A program made the translations under genes and the position numbers. Under the pieces are notes generated by a model. It searched no databases. It saw nothing but the letters and a program-made list of their open reading frames with translations, and was not told the origin of the DNA. Positions 7,398-16,679 of a stretch of 62,794 nucleotides of DNA are shown here, piece by piece. This stretch comes from Candidatus Undinarchaeales archaeon. Lineage in GTDB: Archaea > SpSt-1190 > JASMDC01. Location: assembly GCA_030753015.1 (NCBI GenBank), contig JASMDC010000022.1, positions 1-62,794 on the forward strand, read 5' to 3'. Every line of letters starts with the position of its first letter. The stretch's first letter is position 1.

Positions 7398-10300
7398 ATG
7401 AGCTTGAGCTCGGTCGGTCGCGCGCTACCGCTCATCCTGCTGGTCATCTTACTTACCAGCAGGGCGGTCACCGCTGCTACCGTGTCGGGCACGACCAACC
7501 TCTTGGAGATGCGCCGGGCCGATGTTTCCTTCACCATCGAGCTCGAGCCGGACGAGGTCTCCTCCCTGTTCTCAACTGAGGAGGAGAAGCTCCGGGAGTA
7601 CGTCTGTCGGTCGCTCTTCAACGACTATGCATTGAGCTTCTGCTTCGTCTCCTTCGAGAATGAAAAGCTCTATGTACACGTGTTCATCGACGACATCTCG
7701 CATTTCGTGGTGCTCAAGGACCTTTCCCCGACAGGTGAGGTCTCGTTCCAGATCTCGTACACACCGCTCTACCTCGAGCTCTTTGATAACATCGGGATCT
7801 CTTGGGAGGAGAATGTGCTCGTCCCCCCTGCCCAGCGGTTCCGGAAGAGCGGCGTGTCGGGCCAGAGGATCAACTTGAACATCGGTGTGTTCGCGGACAT
7901 CCAGGGGATCAGCTTCGATCCGGCGCTCTCGGCACCCGCAGCCACCCAACGTTCCGCGGTAGGACTGGAATTCAACATCGACGAGGCCACGGAGATCAGA
8001 CCGACCCTGTGCCTTACCTACGTCCGACGCGGACGTTCCGTGTACTTCACCCAGGTCTCGCCTGGCTGTGCCCCCACCTACGTTCACGTTGGATCGTGGC
8101 CAGTCGCCTCCGATTACACAATTGAGACCTTCGCTGTGAGCGTGGGGGATACCCTCCATGTAGCCCACAAGGGTTTCATCTTTGCCGTCACCACACCGCC
8201 CCAGCAGTTCATGTCCTTCCAGACAACGGTGAGCAGGTCCTCGCGTATCGTGTACCGCGGTGAGACCGCGACGGCCCGCCTGCAGAGCCATAAGCTGGAC
8301 GCGAGCTGCACGGTGAAACTGGTAGACGCCCGGGGTGATGCCGTGTTCGACAGCGCGGTGGGGTGCGACGCCGAGGTGCCCGTCGACACCACCCAGCTCG
8401 ATGACGGGGCATATGTCTTCCAGGCCGAAGGAGTGAGTGGCCCAGAGCGCAACTCCCTCTCCCGTGTGTTCCAGGTGATGACCTCCAAGACACGGGAGCT
8501 GGAGGGAAACTTCACCGCCAAGCGGGACTTCATGGCCGGTGAAACAATCACCATCACCCTCTCTCATCTGTCGAACGCCATGTGCTACGCCACTCTACTG
8601 GATGCGGTGGGATCGGTGGTGGCAGCCCACAACGAGCCTCAGCAATGTGCAGGGTTCTTCCTCGAGGTGCCCGCAGGGGCCCGCAGGGGCGAGTACACGC
8701 TCCGTATCCGAGTGGTCCAAGGGGGCCGCACGGTCGCGACCCGGAGCCAGTCGATCATCATCCACGACATCGAGCCCGATAACCGTCTCTTCGGCATCTG
8801 CCACAATGGACAGTTCTTCGTGGGCCCTGAGCTCGCTATGCCATGCCTGAACGAGGGCATGCGGTGCCGCCCAGGGCCTGATGAGCTCCCTTCCTGCCTG
8901 TGCGCCAACCGACGCGATGTGTTCGTGTGCAAGATGGAGGCTCTCTGCACCGAGAACGGCTGCCAGGGAGGCAGGGATGTGGGCTTCGACCTCACCGAGG
9001 GTGGCTGCTCCATCCGCGCTGGCCTTGTATCATATGCCTGTGCGTTCGATGGGGAGACGTGTGCAAAAAGGACGTGCTCATGTCTTGACGACACGTCCAA
9101 CACCTTGGATACTTGCGTTTTTGGCCAGATGTGCACCCTGAACGGGTGCAAGGAGCCGACGCTGACGGCCAAGGTCGAGGAACTAACCCCGCTCACGGTC
9201 CACCGGGAGGATATCGCCGCCGGTGTCACCTTCGACCTAGTGGTGAAGCTGGGCTACCGTCAGGTTGACCTCTCCGACGAGCTCACACGGGACCTCCATG
9301 CCCAGTTCACCGTTGGGCGGGAGCGCCTTCCCCGGGTACGACCTGCGGAGTACCTGGGTAGTGGTAGGTGGCGCTTCAGGTTCCCTGTCCAGGCCAATCC
9401 AGAACCTGGCTTCTATCGCGTGCACATCAAGGTGTTCTATCACGAGGAGACCTGGTCAATAGCGCGCACCATCGAAGTGTGGCACCCCCGGCACGCCGGG
9501 GACCTGGATGGACGAGTAGTGGCCGCGCCCACGACCTTCGAGCACACGGACATCCACTTCGGTATACGTAAGCATATCCTCTTGCGTCTCTCGGACCGGG
9601 GGAACCTGGTCACGTCATTCCCATCGAACGCATTCCGTGTGTACCTCGGTGGCGAGGAGATGATGGTCAACTCCGCCGAGTACGACGATATCAGAGGCCT
9701 ATGGGATCTGCTCGTCATCTTCCGGTCTCCACATCCCGAGGAGATGGGCCCGTACGCGGCCCTTGAGGTGAACGTATCCCATCTCGGCCAGGGCATCAAC
9801 CTCACGGCGCCACCCGTAGAGCTGCACGAAGTGGCGCCCACGACCATTGATATCGTATCAGTGGAGCCCACCGACTACGTGTTCCAGGCAGAGAGCGTTC
9901 TAGGGTTCGACTTCACCCTCACCCTGGCCCTCCGCGGGTTCACCAACGAGGACTTCCGCAACCTCTACATCACGATCACGAACGACTACGGTGAAGGCGT
10001 CAAGACGACCACCATCCCCTACGATGAGATGAATCTCGTGAACACACCTCAGGGCATCCAGGTGTTCGTGCGCAGCGTGCGGTTCTGCGACCCTGTCATC
10101 TTCCTCCCCAAGCTCCTAAAGGTGCGCATCGGCGTAGTTGGTAAGGAGTTCTCATCCGCCAAGACCCACCTTTTCGTCCGCCAGAATCCCGGCGGGTACC
10201 TCTTCGACACCTGCGACATTGCGCGTGACGAGGGCTCCTATGGGAATATCATCATCGAGGAGAGGACGCTCGACCACATGCGTGTATCGGTGCGCAACAC

Positions 10301-10553
10301 GGGCGATTCCATGTGGCCCCCTCAAGCGCAGTTGGTACTGAAAATCGCCAAGGGATTCGCTGAACGACCTATCCTTGTCCAGAGGTACGATGTGGCATCA
10401 ATCGCTCCCGATGAGGTGCGGCATTTGACCTGCACCCTTGATAACGCCCTCGCGCCCGGTTCCTACGCCGTCGCTGTGTACATCGAGGCACCCGTAGAAG
10501 GGCGGTCGCTGGTGTTATCATCCAAGAGCGTGGTGATGAACATTGAGGAGTAG
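7398..10553 (+). CDS. Large secreted beta-sandwich protein with Cys-rich centre
   Basis: Secreted protein of 1051 residues. Residues 1-26 form a typical signal peptide (hydrophobic LPLILLVILLTS core). Residues about 30-460 and 590-1050 look like successive Ig-like beta-sandwich modules; the last, near 985-1045, resembles a CARDB-type domain (RVSVRNTGDSMWPP). Between them, about 467-587, is a cysteine-dense region with repeated CxxC spacings, probably disulfide-bonded knots. No C-terminal membrane anchor is seen, so it is released or held by partners. It is the first gene of a probable operon: the next gene starts 1 base after its stop codon. A role in cell surface structure or adhesion is inference. 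Confidence 0.75.
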   Translation: MSLSSVGRALPLILLVILLTSRAVTAATVSGTTNLLEMRRADVSFTIELEPDEVSSLFSTEEEKLREYVCRSLFNDYALSFCFVSFENEKLYVHVFIDDISHFVVLKDLSPTGEVSFQISYTPLYLELFDNIGISWEENVLVPPAQRFRKSGVSGQRINLNIGVFADIQGISFDPALSAPAATQRSAVGLEFNIDEATEIRPTLCLTYVRRGRSVYFTQVSPGCAPTYVHVGSWPVASDYTIETFAVSVGDTLHVAHKGFIFAVTTPPQQFMSFQTTVSRSSRIVYRGETATARLQSHKLDASCTVKLVDARGDAVFDSAVGCDAEVPVDTTQLDDGAYVFQAEGVSGPERNSLSRVFQVMTSKTRELEGNFTAKRDFMAGETITITLSHLSNAMCYATLLDAVGSVVAAHNEPQQCAGFFLEVPAGARRGEYTLRIRVVQGGRTVATRSQSIIIHDIEPDNRLFGICHNGQFFVGPELAMPCLNEGMRCRPGPDELPSCLCANRRDVFVCKMEALCTENGCQGGRDVGFDLTEGGCSIRAGLVSYACAFDGETCAKRTCSCLDDTSNTLDTCVFGQMCTLNGCKEPTLTAKVEELTPLTVHREDIAAGVTFDLVVKLGYRQVDLSDELTRDLHAQFTVGRERLPRVRPAEYLGSGRWRFRFPVQANPEPGFYRVHIKVFYHEETWSIARTIEVWHPRHAGDLDGRVVAAPTTFEHTDIHFGIRKHILLRLSDRGNLVTSFPSNAFRVYLGGEEMMVNSAEYDDIRGLWDLLVIFRSPHPEEMGPYAALEVNVSHLGQGINLTAPPVELHEVAPTTIDIVSVEPTDYVFQAESVLGFDFTLTLALRGFTNEDFRNLYITITNDYGEGVKTTTIPYDEMNLVNTPQGIQVFVRSVRFCDPVIFLPKLLKVRIGVVGKEFSSAKTHLFVRQNPGGYLFDTCDIARDEGSYGNIIIEERTLDHMRVSVRNTGDSMWPPQAQLVLKIAKGFAERPILVQRYDVASIAPDEVRHLTCTLDNALAPGSYAVAVYIEAPVEGRSLVLSSKSVVMNIEE

Positions 10554-10554
10554 G

Positions 10555-12390
10555 ATGCCCATGATGCGACATCGTGGGACCGGTGCGTTCGTCATGCTGG
10601 CGCTAATGGCGTTCTCCCTCATAGTCGTGGTAGTCATCGCAAGTTCGTACGCACGACAGAGCGCTGATGACCGGCGGCGGTCCGATGTGCGACAGGGGGA
10701 GGAGCAGCGGTTCGTCGCGGTCAAGCTCAACGAAATCGTGACCAACGCCCTGAAAGAGGCAGCGTACGAGGCGACCGAAGAGGTGGCTGCGCACGGTGGA
10801 TACCGTCGGGAACTGGTACCGCCCATATCGTTCGAGCAGATCCCATACTGGTTCCATGGAGGACGTGTGGTCCAGGTCCCCTCGACCGAGCTCATGAGAT
10901 CTATGCTCGAGGACGAGGTCGACAGTCGGCTCCGCGAGCGGCTCGATGAGCTGGAAAAGCGTCCAGAATATGCAACGGTCCACCTCCGTACTAAGGACAT
11001 CAAGGTAAAGATCGAGCTTGGCGACTCATACGTCGGTGCCTCGGCCACGATCGTTCTCACCCATGACGGGACTACTGGGCCTCAGAGACAGACCTATACA
11101 CCGTCGGTGGTGCTCGAACTGCGCCTGAAGTTCCTTCGGGACATCACAGAGCAGGCGATAGGTCTCATGGCACGGAACGAGAGCGTCGAGCGCCATTTCA
11201 TCTACTTCATGCGTCAGGACCCCCGGTTCCCGATACCCGAGGGTCTCCCGGAGATCACCTGTCGGGAGGAGTTCGTGCACAAGCGCAATCTCATCGCCCC
11301 CATGGAGGAGGATCTCAAGCTGGCCATCTCCCAGACCCTCGTCCGTCTCCGTACGAACGAGAGCCTTACCGGACGCGAGGCGGAGGTGTTGTGGCGCATG
11401 TCACCTGTCCGCCCACAGATAGGCCTCACCTTCGTAGACTATTTCGGTAACCGCGACCTCATCCATAAATGGGTCGCTCGGCGTACCTATCCGTGCATCC
11501 GTACTTGGCAGGCGTGGTACAACTTCACCATGCCCACTCTGGTATCGGTGGTCGATCTTCGCAAGACCGCCAAGGTCCTCCTGGGCCAGGAGGTGTCGGC
11601 GGCCGCGGGTCTCACCTTCAACGTTTTGTACCTGGGAGAGGTAAGAGAGAACCAGATCTACCGCTCGACAGCGGCAGATCATACGACAGAATGCCTGGGC
11701 GCCTGCACGATGAAGCTCACGGCCCTGGGCGCAGGCGATGACACCCCCATTATCGACGGTGCGTACATGGACGTATGCGACATGTCCACAATCCATTCGT
11801 TCCCGAGCTCATTCAAAGAGACAGTGGTCGAGAACGTCCCCTGCGGCCAAGTACTGCTCTCGGCCACACCGGCCGACACGGAAACCTATTTCCTATCCAC
11901 CCGTCTCATCGAACTGCGCGAGTACGTGGTCAACAACGTCACTGTGCGCCTCACGGCAGCGGCAAGCCTCACGGGCCAGGTGCTCAAGCGGTCTGCTGTG
12001 ATGTGCAACGCACACTCTGCGACCGGATGCAAGAACATCATCCTTGACCGGGGGAGCACTCGACTATCGTTCGTTAGAGGCTCACCCGAACGGTACATAT
12101 CCCTCCACATGGCATCCCTCGACGAACCGGGTTTGCGCTACACGGCCGTCGTCGACGAGAACGGCGAATACTCTTTCCCCCACATCCGATCTGGATGGTA
12201 CATCCTCGCCGCTGTACCCTCGATGGATGATGTCGGGAACGTCGGGTACCGCGTGGTCCCCTCCACCGAGCGCCTGCTCGTCCGGCCTGGCGAGAACGAA
12301 CATCAGGTCGTGATGAGACCTGTGACACCTGTCGTGAAGGACGGGGCCACAGTGCTCGTGGACAACGTGGAACGCTGCGAACGCTGCTGA
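10555..12390 (+). CDS. Membrane-anchored surface protein with pilin-like N-terminus
   Basis: Protein of about 611 residues with a short basic N-terminus (MPMMRHRG) followed by one hydrophobic helix (about 11-31), then a long extracytoplasmic region. The N-terminus resembles a signal anchor or divergent pilin-type sequence but lacks a clear prepilin peptidase site. A charged helical segment (about 35-130) follows. The C-terminus (about 525-592) looks like a carboxypeptidase-regulatory-like beta-sandwich with a GEYSFPHIRSGWYIL strand pair. Scattered cysteines suggest disulfides outside the cell. ATG codons at 10555, 10561 and 10564 all follow a GAGGAG sequence, so the exact start is open. Cotranscribed with its upstream neighbour. 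Confidence 0.65.
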   Translation: MPMMRHRGTGAFVMLALMAFSLIVVVVIASSYARQSADDRRRSDVRQGEEQRFVAVKLNEIVTNALKEAAYEATEEVAAHGGYRRELVPPISFEQIPYWFHGGRVVQVPSTELMRSMLEDEVDSRLRERLDELEKRPEYATVHLRTKDIKVKIELGDSYVGASATIVLTHDGTTGPQRQTYTPSVVLELRLKFLRDITEQAIGLMARNESVERHFIYFMRQDPRFPIPEGLPEITCREEFVHKRNLIAPMEEDLKLAISQTLVRLRTNESLTGREAEVLWRMSPVRPQIGLTFVDYFGNRDLIHKWVARRTYPCIRTWQAWYNFTMPTLVSVVDLRKTAKVLLGQEVSAAAGLTFNVLYLGEVRENQIYRSTAADHTTECLGACTMKLTALGAGDDTPIIDGAYMDVCDMSTIHSFPSSFKETVVENVPCGQVLLSATPADTETYFLSTRLIELREYVVNNVTVRLTAAASLTGQVLKRSAVMCNAHSATGCKNIILDRGSTRLSFVRGSPERYISLHMASLDEPGLRYTAVVDENGEYSFPHIRSGWYILAAVPSMDDVGNVGYRVVPSTERLLVRPGENEHQVVMRPVTPVVKDGATVLVDNVERCERC

Positions 12391-12396
12391 CGCCAG

Positions 12397-12405
12397 CTTT
12401 TTATA
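12397..12405 (+). promoter_or_regulatory. TATA box before the membrane-anchored regulator
   Basis: CTTTTTATA centred 27-28 nt before ATG 12429. It suggests that the regulator and following surface protein can be transcribed separately from the two upstream genes. It also argues against a start at 12408, which is only 3 bases downstream of the box. Confidence 0.5.
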
Positions 12406-12428
12406 GGATGCCGTGTGTAAAAGGAGCA

Positions 12429-13421
12429 ATGAGAAGAGGTAGGACGGTCATTCTCCTGTTATGCGCCCTCATCGCGCTCATAGGACCGGGAGCGGCCGAC
12501 GACTTCAAGTTCAAGACGTACGCCATGGAACTCTACGTGGAGCCCAATGGGAACGTGCACGAGGTCATAACCGCCACAATATGGAACTGGGGTACAGATC
12601 CCATCCACATGGTACCGTTCCCTCTCGGATTCGAGGCTCGCAACTTCGAGGTACGGGACGCGATGCAACCGCTTGATTGGAAGCTCGTGCGCGAAGCAGG
12701 CGTGTGGGTCGCGGCCATCAATCTCACGACGCCCATCGAGCCGACCGAGCGGCGCACTCTGAGCCTTGAGTTCGACATGGAGGCGAACAAGGGTGGGCCG
12801 GTGAAGCGCGTTAACTCCACCTATACATACTCCATGCGCCTCAAGCCCCACCGCCCCATCGAGGACTTCCGTCTCCGTGTGCGATTGCCCCCGGGCTATG
12901 TCCTCCCTGCCTCACTCGACCGGGCCGGTCAGGGGACATCGCTCATGTACCCCGAGGGATCGGTCGAGACCGACGGACGCACGCTCATCATGGCCTGGAC
13001 CCGCCGCAACCTCGACCCGCAGACCACTCTCGAGTTCTCGGTGGCCTTCGAGAAGCCCGTGATCAGGGGTAGCTGCCCGCCCGCGGTCGACACGGGGTAC
13101 ACGATTCAGACCCTGTTGGTCATCTTCATGTTCGGTTTCACCATCGGGTACGTGGTCAAGCGCTTCTTCATGGCCCCGCGCACCGAGACCATGGAAGGCA
13201 ATATCTTCGAACTGTTCCCCTCTCTCAGCGAGGAGGAAGGTGACGTGGTCCGGGCGGTCGCACGAGCAGGCAGTACCATGATGCAGTCCGACCTCACCCG
13301 TGAGCTCGACTACTCGAAATCCAAGATATCCCGCACCATCACCGCCCTCGAATCGAGGAACATCATCCGCAAGGAGCACATCGGTAAGGTGAACCGCATC
13401 ATCCTGAACATGGAAAAGTGA
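12429..13421 (+). CDS. Membrane-anchored winged-helix regulator with ectodomain
   Basis: Protein of 330 residues with a signal peptide (1-22), a beta-rich ectodomain (about 23-220), one membrane helix (about 226-247, LLVIFMFGFTIGYVV) and a cytoplasmic MarR/ArsR-like winged helix (about 267-330, with SDLTRELDYSKSKISRTITALE as the DNA-reading part). This is a one-component sensor layout: an external domain coupled directly to a DNA-binding domain. Similar topologies occur in many archaea. It lies inside a set of surface-protein genes, so it may sense surface stress and regulate them; that is inference. The start at 12429 follows TATA geometry and an AAGGAG sequence. Confidence 0.75.
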   Translation: MRRGRTVILLLCALIALIGPGAADDFKFKTYAMELYVEPNGNVHEVITATIWNWGTDPIHMVPFPLGFEARNFEVRDAMQPLDWKLVREAGVWVAAINLTTPIEPTERRTLSLEFDMEANKGGPVKRVNSTYTYSMRLKPHRPIEDFRLRVRLPPGYVLPASLDRAGQGTSLMYPEGSVETDGRTLIMAWTRRNLDPQTTLEFSVAFEKPVIRGSCPPAVDTGYTIQTLLVIFMFGFTIGYVVKRFFMAPRTETMEGNIFELFPSLSEEEGDVVRAVARAGSTMMQSDLTRELDYSKSKISRTITALESRNIIRKEHIGKVNRIILNMEK

Positions 13422-14110
13422 CCTCTATGCGATGCGCTGTTGCCCTCATCCTCATTCTGCTCACGTCCGCGGTCGCCATTGATGTGCTCGAGCTGACCAT
13501 CACCGAGCCACCGCCCGGGTGCCCGATGGACATCGTGGAGGCGGAGGCGACCTTCCGCAACCTCATCGATGACAACGTCATGTTCACCGTGAAGGTCTCG
13601 GGCGATGCTGGTAAGTACGCCACGGACGAGACGTTCCCCATCAACCTGGGGGCGTTCAAGCAGGCCAAGAACGCGGTCTCATTCCGCATTGCCGACGGAA
13701 CCCCGGCTGGCTCATACGAGTTCACGCTCACGGGTTCCATGGGCGTCGAGGGACGGGAGAGCAGTGAGTCGAGCATGCTCACGGTGAAGGACTGCGGCCA
13801 GGGTACGACAGGCCCCACAGGGGACGGTGGCGACGAGGGCGGCTCGAACGCGATGATGGTCGCGGGCGGGCTCGCGGTCCTGTTCGTGCTGGCGGCCGCG
13901 GTCCTCACGCTACGGGCCTCTCGAGCGCATGCGGCCGTAGCTGCCCAGCCGCCCGCATACGCGGCGTATGGCCAGACCCAGGGGATGTACGGCCAAGGAC
14001 AGCAACAGCAGCAGTACCAGACGCAACCGCACTATGGCCCAGAGGCCTCACGCTGCTATTACTACGACCGTGTCAACTTCGGTTCATACAACCAGGCTAT
14101 GAACAGATAG
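13418..14110 (+). CDS. Surface protein with C-terminal Tyr/Gln-rich tail
   Basis: Protein of 230 residues: signal peptide (1-21), one beta-sandwich domain (about 22-125), a Gly/Thr/Asp-rich linker, a membrane helix (about 143-167) and a low-complexity cytoplasmic tail rich in Ala, Gln, Gly and Tyr, including a QQQQQ run. The GTG start overlaps the stop codon of the regulator gene by four bases, indicating translational coupling; ATG at 13427 is an alternative. The pairing with a membrane-anchored regulator suggests that the two act together, perhaps as sensor and co-receptor, but nothing in the sequence proves this. Function unknown. Confidence 0.65.
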   Translation: MTSMRCAVALILILLTSAVAIDVLELTITEPPPGCPMDIVEAEATFRNLIDDNVMFTVKVSGDAGKYATDETFPINLGAFKQAKNAVSFRIADGTPAGSYEFTLTGSMGVEGRESSESSMLTVKDCGQGTTGPTGDGGDEGGSNAMMVAGGLAVLFVLAAAVLTLRASRAHAAVAAQPPAYAAYGQTQGMYGQGQQQQQYQTQPHYGPEASRCYYYDRVNFGSYNQAMNR

Positions 14111-14114
14111 CTTC

Positions 14115-15590
14115 TCAGGACTGTATCTCGTCCTTCGTGAAGGCGTGGAACACCTCGTCGTACGACTCCAGGGTGTCCTTGACGTCCTCGAGAGTCTTCC
14201 CCTGAAGAGCCAGGGCGTCCTCGTCCACATAGAGGTTCATGATACCTCCCGCAGGCTCATTGAACCGCACGGCGCCGTTGAAGTCGGCGTTAATGCGTTC
14301 CACGAACTGGTCGGGGTGGACGCGTCGGCCGCCGGTGCGCTCCGGGTTCGGTGCAGCACCATGGTCCGCGGTGATGACGAGCATGTAGTCGTCACCGTAG
14401 AGCTCGTCCAGTTTCTCCTTGACACGTCCGATGGAACGGTCCACTGCCAGCAGAGTGAGGAAGAGTTCAGGCCCCTGGCCGTACTCGTGGCCCACGTAGT
14501 CTGGTGACTTGAAGTTCGCGAACAATAGATCGGTGACGTCGGAAGAACCGAGGTCCTCGTTATCGAGCACATTCACAAGGGCGTCCCCCATCATCAGGGG
14601 GAGGGCCGGTGAGGCCATGGCCACTTCGGGATCGTCTACGATATGGCCCTTGAAGGTGGGAGTGGCGTAGTCCATGATGTCCATGCCGAGCAGGTAGTCG
14701 GGCATGGAGTAAAACGCATCGTTGGTCTCGAACCGGCCCGTGTCAGGATCGAACCAGAACACGTCGTCACTGTCCCCACCCGGGGACATGGTGCCGTGAC
14801 CCGCCATACCTATCGCCGTACGGTCAGCACCGCCAACGCTCACGATGCGGGCACGGTTGCCCACGGAGCGGTCGTACACATCCGCAAAGGTCTCGGCCTC
14901 CAGGTACTGAGGGCTCCCACCCTCCATGGCGTATACCATGGCATCGAGGTCGGGATCGTAGATGTTATGACCGACGATGCCGGTGGTCTCCGGGTATGCG
15001 CCCGTTCCCAGAGCGCTGTGGCCAACGGTGGTGACAGTGGGGAGGTGGGGCACGCGCATGTTCGTGTACGATACCCCGTCCCGAGCTATCTTCCGCACGT
15101 TGCGAAGCGCCCACTTGTACTCGTCGAGATAGCGGAACGCCACCTGATCGAGCACCATCATCACGGCCACCTTCGGCCGCTCGCCATCACGGGTCTCGAA
15201 GGCCTCATGCAGCACCCGTCCCTCGGCGGTGACCGGGGCATCCGTCCCGATGCGGTATGCGAGGGTGGGGACGATGTCCTGCTGTACGGCGTCGTCATCG
15301 ATCTCCACGCCCTTCCGCACATCCTTGCCGTACATGATGAGAGGGATATGCCGGTCGTAGTCCCACGGGGAGCCGTGGCTGGTTCCGCGGTCATTCTCGG
15401 TGAAGATGTCGTACTTGTTCAGGACGAGTACTATGTTGCCGTTGCGCACCGGGTCGTACGACTTAGCAAGCGACTCCCGCATACCGTCGACGGTCTCGTA
15501 CTCGTCGCCTGTGTCGAAGGCCTCGACGAAGGCATCGTAGGCTCCTACGACCGGTGATGCAAATGGCTCCTCAGCCTCACTGCACAACAT
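14115..15590 (-). CDS. Circularly permuted PafA-like alkaline phosphatase/phosphodiesterase
   Basis: Alkaline-phosphatase superfamily enzyme of 491 residues with segments in the wrong order. Residues about 12-130, including GTSHGSP with metal ligand H72 and HIPLIMYG, correspond to the C-terminal end of PafA-type phosphatases. Residues 138-491 then begin like a PafA N-terminus (RPKVAVMMVLDQ, D148), continue with nucleophile motif PTVTTVGHSA (T187), D364 and H368, and D409 and H410, and stop after FTKDEIQ, just where normal PafA proteins lead into the segment found here at the front. All seven expected metal ligands and the nucleophile are present. The PafA Lys of the KDR monoesterase motif is Ala here (ADR, 256-258), hinting at diesterase activity. 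No signal peptide is visible. Start ATG 15590. Confidence 0.8.
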   Translation of the reverse strand: MLCSEAEEPFASPVVGAYDAFVEAFDTGDEYETVDGMRESLAKSYDPVRNGNIVLVLNKYDIFTENDRGTSHGSPWDYDRHIPLIMYGKDVRKGVEIDDDAVQQDIVPTLAYRIGTDAPVTAEGRVLHEAFETRDGERPKVAVMMVLDQVAFRYLDEYKWALRNVRKIARDGVSYTNMRVPHLPTVTTVGHSALGTGAYPETTGIVGHNIYDPDLDAMVYAMEGGSPQYLEAETFADVYDRSVGNRARIVSVGGADRTAIGMAGHGTMSPGGDSDDVFWFDPDTGRFETNDAFYSMPDYLLGMDIMDYATPTFKGHIVDDPEVAMASPALPLMMGDALVNVLDNEDLGSSDVTDLLFANFKSPDYVGHEYGQGPELFLTLLAVDRSIGRVKEKLDELYGDDYMLVITADHGAAPNPERTGGRRVHPDQFVERINADFNGAVRFNEPAGGIMNLYVDEDALALQGKTLEDVKDTLESYDEVFHAFTKDEIQS

Positions 15591-15660
15591 ATTATACCGT
15601 ACCCAGTTATCTTGGGCGGGTCAGGATGTATAAAAACCTTTTGGGGAGCGGGATCTGACC

Positions 15661-16236
15661 TCATTTCTTCTTCTTGGCCTTCTCCTTCTTCTCTTCCTTT
15701 TCCCCCTCTTCTTCGTCCTCGATGGGAACGGAAGTGGCCAAAGCGGACTCCTCCATCAGACTGAGAAGGTTCCAGACGTACGGGATGATCGATGCAAAGG
15801 CGAAAATGCCCAGATAGAGCACGAATGCGATCTGGAAGTTCGAGACGATGTTCTCCTCAGTGGTCCCCATACCGAGGGTGTTCAGCGTCACCAGACCATA
15901 TCCCATTGCCACCAGGTAGATACCCAGGAGGATCCATAGGTCGGGGGATTCACGGAAGCGCCTCACCTCGCTGGCCACTATGGACCGGGGGGAGAGTCGC
16001 AGGACGATCAGGCTGCTGGCTACGATGATGGAGATCATGGCCGCCTCGCTCTGAATGAGCGAGCTGATCATGTAGCGAGCATTATTGACGTTGTAGTTCT
16101 CGAAGAACCCGTTGTATCGTAGTATCGACAGGTACGGGACCACAAGGATCAGGAATATGAGCGTGTACCGGCCCAATCGATAAAGCCAAGCGTTGATAAG
16201 CTCATTGTAATCGTCAGTCGCATCAGATGTTGCCAT
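15661..16236 (-). CDS. Four-helix membrane protein with Lys/Glu-rich tail
   Basis: Unrecognised integral membrane protein of 191 residues. Four hydrophobic helices are visible: YTLIFLILVVPYLSI, a segment around MISIIVASSLIVL, LWILLGIYLVAMGYGLV and FQIAFVLYLGIFAFASII. A highly charged cytoplasmic tail ends in alternating Glu and Lys and closes with KKKK. An in-frame start at 16296 exists, but a GTTTTTAAAA box at 16258-16267 sits about 27 nt before ATG 16236, making the shorter protein (MATSDATDD start) much more likely and leaderless. Single-gene unit. Confidence 0.65.
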   Translation of the reverse strand: MATSDATDDYNELINAWLYRLGRYTLIFLILVVPYLSILRYNGFFENYNVNNARYMISSLIQSEAAMISIIVASSLIVLRLSPRSIVASEVRRFRESPDLWILLGIYLVAMGYGLVTLNTLGMGTTEENIVSNFQIAFVLYLGIFAFASIIPYVWNLLSLMEESALATSVPIEDEEEGEKEEKKEKAKKKK

Positions 16237-16292
16237 TGGCGCTGAGAACGTGCTGTTGTTTTTAAAAGGTATTCCCTGCGGACCGAGCGCAT

Positions 16293-16559
16293 TCAATGAT
16301 AGCGAACGGGGTAATGCGAGGGTATCTGTCGGACGCCGAACAGCAGGTGCTCCACAGGCTCAAGGTCCTGCGTGAATGCGATCACGATACAGGATAAAGT
16401 AACAGCGTAGGAGATGAGCGATACGTGCACGATCCCACACGTGACGACGAAGAGCGCGGCCAGGAGAACGGAGCGCCGGAGGGAATTGTCGACCGGGCGC
16501 CGATAGGGGTGGTAGTTGTAGGAAGGCGCATACGAGGCATACCTGTAGTACGGTTGCAT
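16293..16559 (-). CDS. Small two-helix membrane protein with Tyr-rich N-terminus
   Basis: Small protein of 88 residues. The N-terminus is unusually rich in Tyr and Pro (MQPYYRYASYAPSYNYHPY), followed by two adjacent hydrophobic helices (about 27-62) and a short polar tail. The chosen ATG at 16559 lies 9 bases after an AGGAGG ribosome binding site. The in-frame ATG at 16568 abuts that site and is unlikely. Function unknown. The Tyr-rich segment recalls the tail of the surface protein ending at 14110, but I see no homology beyond composition. Confidence 0.6.
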   Translation of the reverse strand: MQPYYRYASYAPSYNYHPYRRPVDNSLRRSVLLAALFVVTCGIVHVSLISYAVTLSCIVIAFTQDLEPVEHLLFGVRQIPSHYPVRYH

Positions 16560-16679
16560 CGCTCTCATCCTCCTGATCGTTCCGACGATTATCCTATAGA
16601 TAATTAGACGCTTTTTCTATATAAAACTTGTCATTGTGACATAGTGACACGCATTACTACGGGTGAGAGTTACAGGGCG

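Noticed and set aside
14643..15557. A 304-codon plus-strand frame opposite the permuted phosphatase
   Set aside because: It is the complement of a well-supported coding frame, has a His/Val/Arg-skewed composition and no motif, and lacks its own promoter.
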